Source of the DNA: Jaminaea rosea
Lineage: Eukaryota; Basidiomycota; Exobasidiomycetes; Microstromatales
Direction of reading: 5' to 3'
Length of the DNA stretch: 64,000 bases
Assembly (NCBI RefSeq): GCF_003144245.1
Contig: NW_020289980.1
Coordinates: forward strand, 434,001 to 498,000
A program made the position numbers and the translations under genes. Each line of letters starts with the position of its first letter. Positions within the stretch are counted from its first letter, which is position 1. Shown piece after piece: positions 10,673 to 21,005 of the stretch. A model generated the notes under the pieces. It was not told where the DNA came from, did not search any database, and saw nothing but the letters and a program-made list of their open reading frames with translations.

Positions 10673-11212
10673 ATGTCATCAAGCGACGACATCCGTCCAC
10701 GCTCCGTCGAACTCCTCATCGCCTCACTGCAGAGTGCAGCACCGGATTCCGATCCCAAGCAACTCTCCCAGCTCGCCTCAGAAATCGAAGAAGCCCTCTT
10801 CCTAGCCAGCGACAGCGATTCAGGCAATACCTACCGCTCTTCAATCAGAGATCGATCCCTTGTTCTTAAAAAGGACAATCCTGGCTTGGCAAAAGAGCTA
10901 CTCTCCGGCTCAATGACAGCGCAGACTTTCGCTACGGCCTCACCGCAAGACCTCCGCAGCTCGCAACAAGCGGCTGCTGACAGTCAATTGGAACAAGACC
11001 ATCTCCAAGAAGCAATGGCCCCTTCTGAGCCAGAGGCTTTGAGCGAGCAGAAGAGCATGGCAGAGACGAGACCGCTGGAGGAGGCACAGCCTGGCGCCCC
11101 CATCGGAGAGGACGGGACGGCTCTGGGCGAGGAGGGCGAGTTCAAGGAGCGTAGCCAACCGAGAGTTGGGAGGGCAATGGAAGGTGTGGAGTTTGAGACT
11201 GCTGGGGTATAG
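10673..11212 (+). CDS. Stand-alone TFIIS central (TFS2M) domain protein
   Basis: A 179-residue protein whose first half resembles the central domain of elongation factor TFIIS, the part that docks on RNA polymerase II. Visible signature: RPRSVELLIASLQSA, then IEEALFLASDSDSG, then YRSSIRDRSLVLKKDNPGLA and LLSGSMTAQTFATASPQDL, which follows the family pattern of an arginine-set helix, NPxL, LSG and a Met/Ala-S-P-x-D-L step. The second half is Glu/Ala-rich and acidic. The N-terminal LW domain and the C-terminal zinc ribbon with the catalytic Asp-Glu of full TFIIS are both absent. It therefore should not stimulate transcript cleavage itself. It could be a polymerase-docking fragment, as in Bye1-like proteins. 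It converges on the Rab gene. Confidence 0.75.
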   Translation: MSSSDDIRPRSVELLIASLQSAAPDSDPKQLSQLASEIEEALFLASDSDSGNTYRSSIRDRSLVLKKDNPGLAKELLSGSMTAQTFATASPQDLRSSQQAAADSQLEQDHLQEAMAPSEPEALSEQKSMAETRPLEEAQPGAPIGEDGTALGEEGEFKERSQPRVGRAMEGVEFETAGV

Positions 11213-11336
11213 AGTAGATTGGGGGAAGAAGCGGGGGACAGCTCTGTCCTTCACGTAGGGAGGGCACGAGTAGATATCCAATTGCAATGAGACCTTCGAC
11301 CGGGTATATGCGTACGAATCCCTTCCAATCGACCGG

Positions 11337-13580
11337 CTAGCAGCACCCGCCAAAGAGGCGTGCACTATCATCTCCCTTCCCGTCGCTGAGCCTTACCATC
11401 CTCCTAGTCTCCAAAGCTACTCCGTCCTCCTCTCCACCGGCGCCCCTGCCTGCCGGACCACCACCGCCTCCTCCTCCCCCAAGCCACCAGCTTCGCCTCT
11501 TGTTGAGCTTTCCTGCGCCTCCCTTCTGGCGTCGCGTCGTCCCTTTACCATTGCCAGCAGCACCTTCAGCCATCTCAGCCTCCCCTTCGCGCCACTCCTC
11601 GTACTGCCATCGTCTTGCTACCCTGCTGACCACATGCTCGAACACCTCCTTGACATTCGTGCCCGTCAAGCTTGAAGTGTAGAAGAGGGAGAAGCCTTCC
11701 ATTGGTGGTGGCGGAGGAGGTCGGGCTTGTGGCGATGGCCGTCTAGACGAGCCAGCAGTAGTTGCCTTACCGTTGATCTGGGTGGGCGCGATCACGGTGG
11801 GAGGTGCAAGTGACTGAACAGAGGGAGTGGAGAGGGCCCGTATTCTCGGTGGGGGCCGGGCGAGAGGTGTACGATTGGAGGGGGGTGCTGAAGGTTCGCC
11901 CTTTGATTGCTTGACGGCGCAAAGGAAGGGGTCTTGAGCGCTGTTGCTCGCAGCGTGGGAAGTGGCGAGGCCATCTTCGTCCTCCTCGTGACGTCCATTA
12001 GCGTGCGTATGCTTGACGACAGTGCTCGTCGAGGAAGGAGTGAGAGCTCGCCTTCTAGCCGCTCTCTCCTTTGCTGTCAGCCTCGCCTCATCCTCGCCGC
12101 CCATTCTGGTGGTAGAAGCTGCAGATCCGTCCGAAGAGGAGCCTGTACTGTCCCTCCGTCCCATGCCGTGCATTCCTCCCGCAGGCGACCCGTTCATTGC
12201 GCCTACATCCGGGCTCCTACTCCCCGCGTCCAGCTTCGAAGAGCTAGCGACCGTGCTACTGCTTCCATGCCAGAAGGTAGAATTTCGTGGCGTATGGTAA
12301 ACGCTCATTTGCGTGGTGGTCGAGGCGAGAGAGCGCGTCGAGTCTAAGCGATGGCGTGGCATGCCTGCATCGACGGTCAGGGCCCCATTCTGCATCGTGG
12401 CCTTTGCGGGAGGTGTGCGAGCTTCGTTCCCATTCGCGGTGGCTGAAGTGGATGGAGCCTCACTGCGAGTGACGGCGCGAGGTGCCGCTGAAGAGCCATT
12501 CCGGCCTGAAGGCGGCGTGCGAGGTGGCGAGGAGGATGGGAAGGGTCGGAGCGCGTTCTCCTCCGAGCTGCGGCCATTGACAGTCTTGTCGCCCACCTGT
12601 TTGCCGCCCTCCTCGTCATCGTCGGATGTGTCCGCATCTGCAGTAGCCATAGCGGCGACACTTTCTCCCTCGCCGTGCTGCTCAGCGCTCTCCGACACCT
12701 GCGCAATCTCCCCATTTTCTTCACTAGTCTCAATCCCTAGTTCTCGATCATCGACCCTGTGTCGCCCCTCCCTAGCCAATACCTCCAGCGGATCAGCAGG
12801 TGGTCGATCGCCATGTCCCGGTACGCTGGGCTGTGGCATCTTCGCTGAAGCTGGTGGTGTTGGTCCACGAGGGATGAGGGCGTCGAGCCATTCCCTCACT
12901 TTCCTTCTCGGTACCCCCGCCCCACTCGCAGCGCCAGCAGCTCCTGCGTCCTCCTTCTCCAGCCTCAGGTCAGATTTGCATCCCACCGCAATCCAGCAAA
13001 AGCGCTTCTTGTCCTCCTGCGACTCAAGACCGGCATGCTTGGCGAATTCGGTGTACCACTCTTCCAGCCCGATCTTTACGGCTTCCGCATCCTCGCTGGA
13101 GGCATCAAAGCACACCAATGCAGCATCTGCTCCCCGATAGAAGGCAGAGCCTAAGGCTCTGAAGCGTTCTTGACCTGCCGTGTCCCATATGGTAAGTGTG
13201 GCTTTGCGCGGTGCTTCCTCGTCTTGCCCGTCGTCCTCGTCGTCGTCCTCGTCGTCATGGGGAGTGCGCGCGAACCCCTCTGCGTACCGATATTCGACGA
13301 CCTTGGCTTCGAAGTCGGCGCCAATAGTCGCCTTGTAGTTGTGCTGGAATCGATTCGTAAAATATGCCTGTCGCAAAGAGGTCTTGCCTACTGACCCGGG
13401 CCCGATGAGGACGACCTTGAGTGGTCGAGGGGGGCGGAGCGCAGCACGATGCCTCTCTTGGTGGTGGAGTGATGACGAGGGAGAGATTGACGAGACGTGG
13501 GACACGGCCGAGATGTTGGAGATGCGGGCTGCTCGTGGAGTAGCATGGCCGACGCCGAGACGTCGGTCCCTCTGCTCCAT
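11337..13580 (-). CDS. Oversized Rab-family GTPase with ~420-residue insertion
   Basis: Small GTPase of the Rab family, nearest by eye to Rab7/Ypt7 (YKATIGADF, WDTAGQERFRALG, AFYRGAD), which act on late endosome/vacuole traffic. From the ATG at 13580 it has 747 residues against about 205 usual. G1 GPGSVGKTS is at 61-69, G2 Thr near 85, G3 WDTAGQE at 132-138, G4-like VGCKSD at 199-204 (Cys-Lys-Ser-Asp replaces Asn-Lys-x-Asp), and G5-like TSSLTGTNV near 635. A 28-residue acidic insert splits the interswitch (about 98-126). About 420 Ser/Pro/Ala-rich residues separate G4 from G5. The protein ends GGCC, a double-cysteine geranylgeranylation site. The frame is open to 13814, but the first 78 residues there look like leader sequence. 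Confidence 0.88.
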   Translation of the reverse strand: MEQRDRRLGVGHATPRAARISNISAVSHVSSISPSSSLHHQERHRAALRPPRPLKVVLIGPGSVGKTSLRQAYFTNRFQHNYKATIGADFEAKVVEYRYAEGFARTPHDDEDDDEDDGQDEEAPRKATLTIWDTAGQERFRALGSAFYRGADAALVCFDASSEDAEAVKIGLEEWYTEFAKHAGLESQEDKKRFCWIAVGCKSDLRLEKEDAGAAGAASGAGVPRRKVREWLDALIPRGPTPPASAKMPQPSVPGHGDRPPADPLEVLAREGRHRVDDRELGIETSEENGEIAQVSESAEQHGEGESVAAMATADADTSDDDEEGGKQVGDKTVNGRSSEENALRPFPSSSPPRTPPSGRNGSSAAPRAVTRSEAPSTSATANGNEARTPPAKATMQNGALTVDAGMPRHRLDSTRSLASTTTQMSVYHTPRNSTFWHGSSSTVASSSKLDAGSRSPDVGAMNGSPAGGMHGMGRRDSTGSSSDGSAASTTRMGGEDEARLTAKERAARRRALTPSSTSTVVKHTHANGRHEEDEDGLATSHAASNSAQDPFLCAVKQSKGEPSAPPSNRTPLARPPPRIRALSTPSVQSLAPPTVIAPTQINGKATTAGSSRRPSPQARPPPPPPMEGFSLFYTSSLTGTNVKEVFEHVVSRVARRWQYEEWREGEAEMAEGAAGNGKGTTRRQKGGAGKLNKRRSWWLGGGGGGGGPAGRGAGGEEDGVALETRRMVRLSDGKGDDSARLFGGCC

Positions 13581-13890
13581 GGGTATCGGTTGATAGATGC
13601 TGGAGATGATGATGGTGGAGCGAAGGAGAAAGGGGGTTTGATGTCGTGTCCAAGCGTCGGAGCGTGCAGAGCTCAAATGCACGGCCGCTCTCTCTGCAGG
13701 AACCCAATGGCCGACAAGACGCAGCCGAGTCCCGCCTATCGATGGCGTCGCCTTTGCCGCCGCCAGCCTTCCTTCTGCACTCAGAAGCAAGAACAGGAGC
13801 GAAGGCAAGGTCACCGTAGATCGAATCCGTTCACGGCACCCAGGTCAGACCTCGTCGACCTGGTCAAGTGAGGCTCAAGATCCCCACGCC

Positions 13891-14458
13891 ATGGCTGCCC
13901 AGCCTTTCGATGCGGCCCAGTTCCACGGTAACCATCCGCATAGTTGAGGCCATCAAGCGACCAAGCCTTGACGCCCTCGTGACTGCCCTCCACTCACACT
14001 CTTCTTTGCTCACCCTGCCCGCAGCCCACGTCTACCAGATTGTCCGCCTTATCCCATCGGGCCACGTAACTTCTTACGGCCACATCGCCCGCCTTGCCGG
14101 ATCTCCCAGCCACTCCCGAATGGTAGGCTCAGCCCTCAAGTACCTGCAGGACGACTCGGTCCCCTGGCAAAGGGTCATCGGCGCTAGTGGGGCGATCAGC
14201 GAAAGGGGCGACGGCGGTCAAGGAGCGAGACGACAGGCAGACAGACTTAGAGAGGAAGGAGTCGAGGTAACGGAGCCTCAAGGAGCAGGAGTCGGGGTGG
14301 GGGGACAGTTCAAGGTGTCTCTCTCTACGTATGGCTGGTGTAAGTTTGCGAGTCGCGATAGACGGATGGACATGCTGCTCGATGATGCGCTGACGTCCTT
14401 CCCTGGTGATATCGCGCTGGCGGCAGTCCCCGAATCGGTACAGCTTGAAGATGAATGA
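13891..14458 (+). CDS. ATL1: Alkyltransferase-like protein (Atl1 type), 2 exons
   Basis: DNA repair protein related to O6-methylguanine-DNA methyltransferase but with the reactive cysteine replaced. Such proteins bind and flip O6-alkylguanine and hand lesions to nucleotide excision repair. Exon 1 is 13891-13927 and exon 2 14025-14458; the 97-nt intron starts GTAACC and ends GCAG. The spliced 156-residue product begins MAAQPFDAAQFHAHVYQIV, followed by IPSGHVTSYGHIARLAG. The diagnostic site reads VPWQRVI, where MGMT enzymes have Pro-Cys-His-Arg-Val. The Trp-for-Cys swap is that of S. pombe Atl1. Splicing restores the conserved helix before VY-IV, which supports the exon model. It is divergent from the Rab gene and convergent with the cyclin gene. 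Confidence 0.92.
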
Positions 14459-14826
14459 CGGCCGCGACATAACACAGCGAACGAGTCCTAGAATCCCAAC
14501 TCTGTCAGGAGCAACATTGTCACGGCCCTCTATCGCACATTGTCACGACCGTCTATCGCGTGATCTCGTTGACGATTCAATTGTTTGGTGATGACAGATT
14601 GTGAATGCGAATGTAGTATGAACAAAGGCGCGATGCTTCGCGGCGCTCGGAGGGGAGTGAGTTGAGAAGGAGACATTGATGCTGAGAGACGATGTGCGTG
14701 CTGACGGGGCGTGCATGGGGAGAGAAAGTATTTGACTGTGAGAGGGGGGGAGGGGGGAGGAATGCTGGATCAAGGAAGAAGAGATGGAAGAGTCTATGCT
14801 GCCGATGCTGCCGAGTGAGGCGGCAT
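14459..14826. other. Intergenic, convergent 3' ends (ATL1 / cyclin)
   Basis: No gene seen. It holds a 23-bp tandem duplication at 14514-14559 and a G-rich run of G7-A-G6 near 14743-14757. Confidence 0.6.
14514..14559. repeat. Two-copy 23-bp tandem repeat
   Basis: Copies at 14514-14536 and 14537-14559 differ at two positions. Each begins ACATTGTCACG and ends CTATCGC. It lies just 3' of the ATL1 stop and is probably a small local duplication. Confidence 0.85.
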
Positions 14827-17377
14827 CTAGTAGGCGGCGCCTCCTCCTCCACTAGCGCCACCAAGATGCGAAGGCCCCCGCCTCATGCTGGAGGCAGAGT
14901 GACGTGACGAGCCAGCATTGCTCGAAGATCGGGCCATCGCCGCACCGTCGGGCTGCTGTTGAGAGATGTGAGGCCAGTAATGCATCTGCTGCCACTGCTG
15001 AAGATGCTGGAGCTGTTGGTCCATGGGCACGTTGTTGAAGGGCATCCAGCGCTGTTTCTCCTCCGCGCTACTGGCGCTAGCGTGCGGCAGGTGACTTGAG
15101 GGGAGGGCACTGTGCGCTGCTCGCCCGTAAGAGAGGCCGTAGGCTTCCGGGGAGAGGCGTGGCGGATGAACTGACTGATACTGCTGATGCTGGCGAGAGC
15201 AGACGGAGTGCTGTTGATGAGCGGCCGGCAGAGGCGCGTTGGTGCGAGGCGACACGCCATATCCCCCAAGACTGAAGCTTCCCCTCCTGCTCGTCGATGA
15301 GCCCACCCTTGACATAGGCAGGGAGCCAGTCGGGGTGGAGTTGGTCGGTGGTGGAGCGTAATGGAATGCCGGTAGCCCAAAGTCTCGCCCTGCGGCCAGC
15401 TGGTAGAAGGAGAGGGGACGGTCCGCCTCGCGTGGGGCCATCGTCTGTTGGTGCTGGTGATGTGATGACGAGCCGGCCCAGGCAGGACCGTGCGGACCGG
15501 CGTAGGCTTGCATCAAGCGGTCTGGCGTGAGTGGTTGGGCAAAGATTGACCGGGCAGCATTGATCTCGGGAGGGGAGATGCTGTGCGAGGGCGTGGGGCG
15601 TGATGCTGTCGAGGTGGGAGCAATCGCTGATCGCTTCGTAGTGCGCTCGACCTGTTCCGCCGACTCCTCCCGCCTACGCTTGTGGCTAGACTGCTGCCAT
15701 TCGCCAGGACGCAGACACCCCACCGTGTCCCATCGCGCAGCCTCAGGCCTGCTGTGCATCTCGACGGGGGACGGCCACTTGTACGCCTCGTGGGTTGGGC
15801 CGGTCGTGAGCGGTGAGATACTTGTCGCTGTCGTGGAGGCGTAGGAGCGCTGCGATGTTGGACTGATGCTGGTGCATTGCGAGCTCTGCACGTCAAAGGG
15901 CGGCAGGGCGGCGTTGGCCGAAGTGGACAGGCTGAGCAGCGAGGGAGAGGCAGAAGAGCTCGACGCTGCGCACGCCTCGCCTCCGAGGGGGGGCCATGGC
16001 AGATGCGAAAAGGAGTGACGCATGCTGCGCTGTGCGGGAAAGGTGAGCGGGGCCGGAACGAAATTCTGACCTGATGTTGACGTTGGCGCAGGCCAGGGGA
16101 CGCGAGCCTGCGCTGCTTGAGCTGCAGCTGTCGCCTGCTGTTGTTGAGCCTGGAGGACCGACGCCTTCCTCCTTGCAGCGTCTCTCGCCCTCTTCGCCAA
16201 AGCTTGTCTCCTCTGCTCGTATAGATCCTCCAAGGCCTGCTGCCACTCTTCGTATTCTGCCTTGGTGACGTGAATCCGCATCTGCAGACCCAGCCAGAAC
16301 TCAATCTCCATCTTGGTGACGTCCTTGAGCGGGATGCCGCTGATGTCCGACCATGTCTTGTTGGTGTACGTGTGGTCGTCGAGGAACTTGTTGCCGAGCA
16401 TGAGAGCCGTGACGCAGAGACGATACTCGGAGCCATCTTGGCCTCGAAGGCGTGGGTGGAGCAGCTTAAGGCGACGAATGTAGAGGAGGGCGAGGATGAG
16501 GACCGAGGTCGAGACTTGTGTCGTTCGCAGCGTGTCCCGTACAAAATTGACAAAGCGGTCGCGAGGAGCCAGGCGAAGCTCGTCGGCTGAAGGAGCCTCT
16601 TGTGCTGCGGCTGCATTCATGAGGCGGGCATCGAGGTCCAGCGGCTGAAGCGGGCCACGGCGATGGGGACCCGATGACGGCGAGGCGGTCACGGACGAGA
16701 GGGATGTGAAGTCATGAGAGCGAGTCTTGGAATGACCGCCGCAGCCGATGCCGTTGCCGCCAGTCCGGACGGCGAGGGGTGAAGGGTGCAGGGGAGCAAA
16801 GGGCGATGTCGGGCTACGGCACGGAGTGCCAGGGATCGACGCCCCGGCCAGAGTGCTTGAGGGCGGCGAGAACCAAAGCCAGCTGGGCGAGGGCGAGGGT
16901 GACGGCGAGGACGAGAGCGTGAGAGTCAATCATCAATGCCAATCATTATTGCAATGACTCTCCACCCACTCACCACGCCAACTCTGCAAACCACCGGGCC
17001 AACGCATCGGTGCTATTGCGAGGCGGACCCTTGGGCTTTTGCGGCGAAGGAAAAGCTGTCGCAGCGGCTCGATGGCCCGGCGTCCGAGTTCCGTTGAATG
17101 CAGTCGATGCTGAGGCAGGGATTGGGAAGGGGTACGACGAGGTCTGGTTCCCCGCTGCGCACGACGGCCAGCCGCCCACACCCATACTGTCCGGAGCGTG
17201 CGATGATGAGCAGGCGGCTGAGCTGCTCCCAATACCAAGGTCGCGGCTGAGCCCGTGATCATACATTGAGTTGTATCGAGGGAGCTGACGCTGGAGACCG
17301 TCGGTATGTCCTTGCTGCTGGTCCACCATCGCTGAGCGCGAAGGGGGAAAGGGCAGAGGGATCGGCGCGACTGCCAT
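14827..17377 (-). CDS. Pho85-type (PCL-like) cyclin, 2 exons
   Basis: Cyclin of the Pho80/Pcl class, predicted partner of a Pho85-like kinase in cell-cycle or nutrient control. Exon 1 is 17377-16974 and exon 2 16882-14827; the 91-nt intron (donor GTGAGTGG, acceptor CCCAG) is phase 2. Splicing creates FAELACWLWFSPPS, a run typical of the N-terminal part of basidiomycete Pcl cyclins, which supports the junction. The cyclin box (about 240-350) contains DRFVNFVRDTL, YIRRLKLLHPRL, ALMLGNKFLDDHTYTNKTW and EIEFWLGLQMRIHV. The 819-residue protein has a long Gln/His/Ser/Pro-rich C-terminal tail without recognised domains. A very long noncoding stretch lies upstream. Which PCL subclass it belongs to is not resolved. 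Confidence 0.9.
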
Positions 17378-20300
17378 TCGAGGCAGTTGATAGTGGGAAG
17401 AAGGCGGGGGAAAGATGGGATCGCGGCTGCCACTGGGCGAAGCTAAGAGAGGCGGCGCATCAACGATAAGAAGTTTGTGGGTGGGTAGACCCAGGCTGAG
17501 AGGACGATGGTGAGGAGGTTTGCGCAGCTCTAGCTAGTCATTGCTCGGGGTGATGAAGAAGAACAAAGGGGGTTGGGGGCGACGGGCTGAAGGGTGGAGG
17601 ACGTGGTAGAATGGCAGGAAGCAAAACGATGATGAGAGTGCACTCAATGTGCCAAGTGAACGAGGGAATGGAGAGACCAGCCGAACCGCCCCTTGATGTG
17701 AGGTGGGTGACTTTGATGAGCGTGGATAGTGCGATTGCTGAGTGGTGCGGAGTGAGTGAGTGAGTCGGACGAGTGATTGCTCATGGGCCCTCTCATTGGC
17801 AAGCAGGTGCAGCTGCGAATTGCAGCGTCCGCTCATTTGCAGCTCTCTCTCGCCCCTCGTCCCTGTCGCTCGCACCAATGTCCCGCGGGCGTCGTCGTCG
17901 GCGTCGAGCGTCGAGCATCGAGCGTCGAGCCATCGAGCATAAGGTCGAGGAGCTGCGACAGTGGCTGGCTGATGCTAATGGACCTGAGTTGGAGCGACAA
18001 AGTGCGAGCGCAATTGCGAGTAGCGTCGTCTAACAGCCGCGCCCGCGCCGCGCCCGCGTCTAGCCCGCCTCCGCCTCCTGACTGAGCCTTGATTGCCCTT
18101 GTCAGCCTCGCGCCGATTCAGCCTTTTCCAAGCCGCCGCTGGGTTCGGAACACAGCCTCCATCGGCGGGCGGCGAGTAGCGGCGTGGCAGGCGCTGGCGG
18201 AGACCAAGGAGAGGAGGGGGCAATCGAGAGCGAGAAGGAGGCGCAACCTCACACAAGGCAAAGGCACCGGAGGCGGGCGGCGCATGAAGGAGCAAAGCCG
18301 CACGGCGAGCGAGCGAGCGAGCGAGCAAGGCACGACAAGTGATCAGCATCGCAGCATCGCCTCGATGTGTGTCCTCGCCAATCCGACGAATGGCCGAAAT
18401 CAAAATTGTAGCTCCAAGACCAGGTACAGCGAACGAGGCTGCGAGTCTGCGAGGCTTGCTCACATTGCAGCACGGTTAGCCACGGCCGGGTCAAGCAAGG
18501 CATCGCACCCACCTTTGCACCTCCTCGTAATCCTCCTCGCTACTGGCTCAACCCCCCAACTCAAATTTGGCCCCTCTTCAGCATCGCCTTGGCCCGCCAC
18601 ACTGGCAAGGACTTGCACTCGCAGCGGAGCATTGATGCATTCAAAGTACCGCGTCGCCCGACGCGCCGAGCAGCGCAGTTCCACTCTGGTTCGAGACCAA
18701 AGGGCCATGCACACGTCGACACACGCAGCCGGAGTCAGGGAGGAGAATGGGAGCTACGTGATCGACGATCACAGCACGCACGCCGCTCGGCGCCTTTCCT
18801 TCTCACGGGGTGTGCGCAGACCCAAGTAACGTTTGGACGTTTTGAGACGATGGTTGAATGAGAGCGGCAACGCAAGCCTCGTTGGAAGCGATAGAGCAAG
18901 CCGGGGTGACGTGGAGCATCGCAACGCAAACGCAGCTAGGCTATCGTTCGTGAGACCGAGACTTAGAACTTTGGCGCGCAATTCGTTCCTCCAGTGACTA
19001 GACGTTTTGCCCGTTTACCGGTTCAATCAGCAGGTCGAGGCGATGCCATGCCAAGCCGCGTCGCGGTGTGCAAGTTGTGTAAACCTCGGCGAACGTCAAG
19101 CGGCCAATGGCAGGCTGCACGACGAGGTGGCGAAGAAAGAAACCCAACTCGGTCCGGTCCAGTCGGTGAACATTGCATGCTTGCTCAAAGAGGAGGTCGT
19201 ATGTAAGCGGGAGCGGGACGTGGGAGCGCGAGCGGGAGCGTCAGGTGGGTTGACCAGTGGAAAGGCGGTCGAGAGCCGACGCACAGGACGCTGCTCTGCA
19301 CAGACAGACAAAGGTAGCACCCCACCTCACCTTCACCAAGAGCATCGCAGATGGCAATGCTCTGCCGAGGGAATTATCGATCGTGTGCCTGCCCCGACGA
19401 TGACGACGATGACTGCAATTGCGACGTGTTGGCTGCTAAGCTTCTCAATGATGCAAGGACGAGGCGCGAATGAACCCCGCGGCAGGATCAGAAGAAGAGA
19501 GTTCGCGAGGACGACGGCATTTCGAACGAGGGTTAGCGGCGGCCAAGCCGGCAAGCCAAGACAGACTCGCGCTCCGGCCAAGAGAATGAGTGAAAGATGA
19601 GTGCAATCTTCTTCGCGCTATTGGGTCGTTGACCCAAGACCTGCTGATGCTTGCGCGGTTGCTCCGCTGCTTCGACGAGAGCAAAGGACGTTGCACGCTA
19701 GTCTAATCGCACTGCTCGCTCGTAAAAAGAGTTGGAGGACGGCGCCTGTGCCTGCCGTTTGGCCGACTCGATTGGCTCCAAGGCTTCGTCGGAGGGCGGG
19801 TGTGAGGTCTAGCTTTCGCTCAAGCTTTCAAACCTCTCCACACCAAAAGGTAGAAGCAGTGGTCTAAGGCAATGCCAACCGACCAACGAAAGCGCATTGG
19901 ATTCTGAGTGCAAGGTCCGAGGCGTGTAGCAACCAAGGCTAGCTGGCTAGCTCAGGAGAAGGAAAGTGATCGAACTCCCCTACCTGCTTTAGCCCGGCGT
20001 CCAGCCTCGCGGTCCATGCCCGCGGCTGAGCTTCACGTAGCCCCGGCCTCGGTAGCGGGTACCGACACCTTAATTCGTCCCTTCCTCTCCAGACTCCTTC
20101 TCATTGCTCATAGCCATGCGGGGCGCTCATAATCTCATAATGAGGAACCGAGTTGACCATTCTAAGAGACGCTGACTCGGTAACGCGCATCACTGTAAAG
20201 CGAGACAGGGCGGCGTCTTACGGGGTTACGGTGCGAAATCAAGTCAAGGAAGGATCAATCGAGGGGAGGGGGGACTCCACGTCACTGTGCGTGAGAGCGC

Positions 20301-21005
20301 GCCTGTCATTCGGCTTTGCGAAGCTTCCTGCATTTCCAAATTGGAAAAACGTACCGCTATCGCTCGCATTGACGACTGCACGTATCTCAGTTCGTCTACG
20401 TGCGTAGCCGGACCTCATTGTCGCGACGCTCTCTTGTGGGTGGGCGAGGGATGTTGCTCCATTTGGCCGTCACGTCCTCCTGGTGAGTGACATGACACTG
20501 TCGGTGGTGCTGCTGGAACTGAGGCCTTCTTTGTCACCTGATTGGATCTCGGACTTCTCACTTGGTCTACTGAAGGGGGAGGCGCACGATGAGTAGGCCT
20601 CGTGGCGAAATGCGACGTCATGGCGAGAAGCAGCCCTTCATCAGTCCTGATGCGCCGAAGCCTGCGCCGCAGCCATCACCCTCCAGCGTCCCTCACACAA
20701 CGTCGACTATTATGTACTGATACTGTTACTGATTGATTGAAAGTTGTTTGACTAAGGTCTGCTGCGAGCGCACAGTCGGTCGCTGTTTTCTTTGTGAGTG
20801 AGAAGAGAGGTGCTGAAGGGTGAATGTACGACCCGAGAGATGTGAGAGTGGGACAAGACGAGAGTGAAGGGAAGTGTTACAATGGGGGAGGCGAGAGGAA
20901 GGGGGACGTCGGGAGAGAGCGCCTGTTTTTTGAGCATCGAATTTGCTAGGGAGTAAATGCAGAGCAGAGGGCGGGGTAAAGGGGGGAATGGGGCCCATCA
21001 ATCGC
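17378..21005. other. Long gene-free stretch between cyclin promoter and RPB1 3' end
   Basis: About 3.6 kb upstream of the cyclin gene and downstream of RPB1. I find no open frame here that resembles a known protein and no convincing RNA gene. It contains a five-copy GAGC repeat (18307-18326), a B-box-like string at 18688-18698 and a tRNA-D-arm-like string near 19856 (both rejected as tRNAs). The first part may be a large cyclin promoter; the last few hundred bases should hold the RPB1 3' untranslated region. Confidence 0.55.
18307..18326. repeat. (GAGC)5 microsatellite
   Basis: Five perfect tandem copies of the tetranucleotide GAGC in the gene-free stretch upstream of the cyclin gene. Confidence 0.9.

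Noticed and set aside
15513-16616. Long alternative-frame ORF on the minus strand within the cyclin gene (367 codons)
   Set aside because: Overlaps the cyclin coding frame in another phase, is Arg/Ser-rich and is a GC-composition shadow.
18688-18698. GGTTCGAGACC, a B-box-like string
   Set aside because: No A box or cloverleaf at the right distance upstream.
19850-19985. tRNA-Leu-like string: GGTAG, then AGTGGTCTAAGGC, and later CGAACTCCCCTACC
   Set aside because: The D-arm-like string and a GGTAG/CTACC end pairing are there, but the T stem does not pair, the A box is one base short and the span (about 135 nt) lacks a clear anticodon arm or intron.
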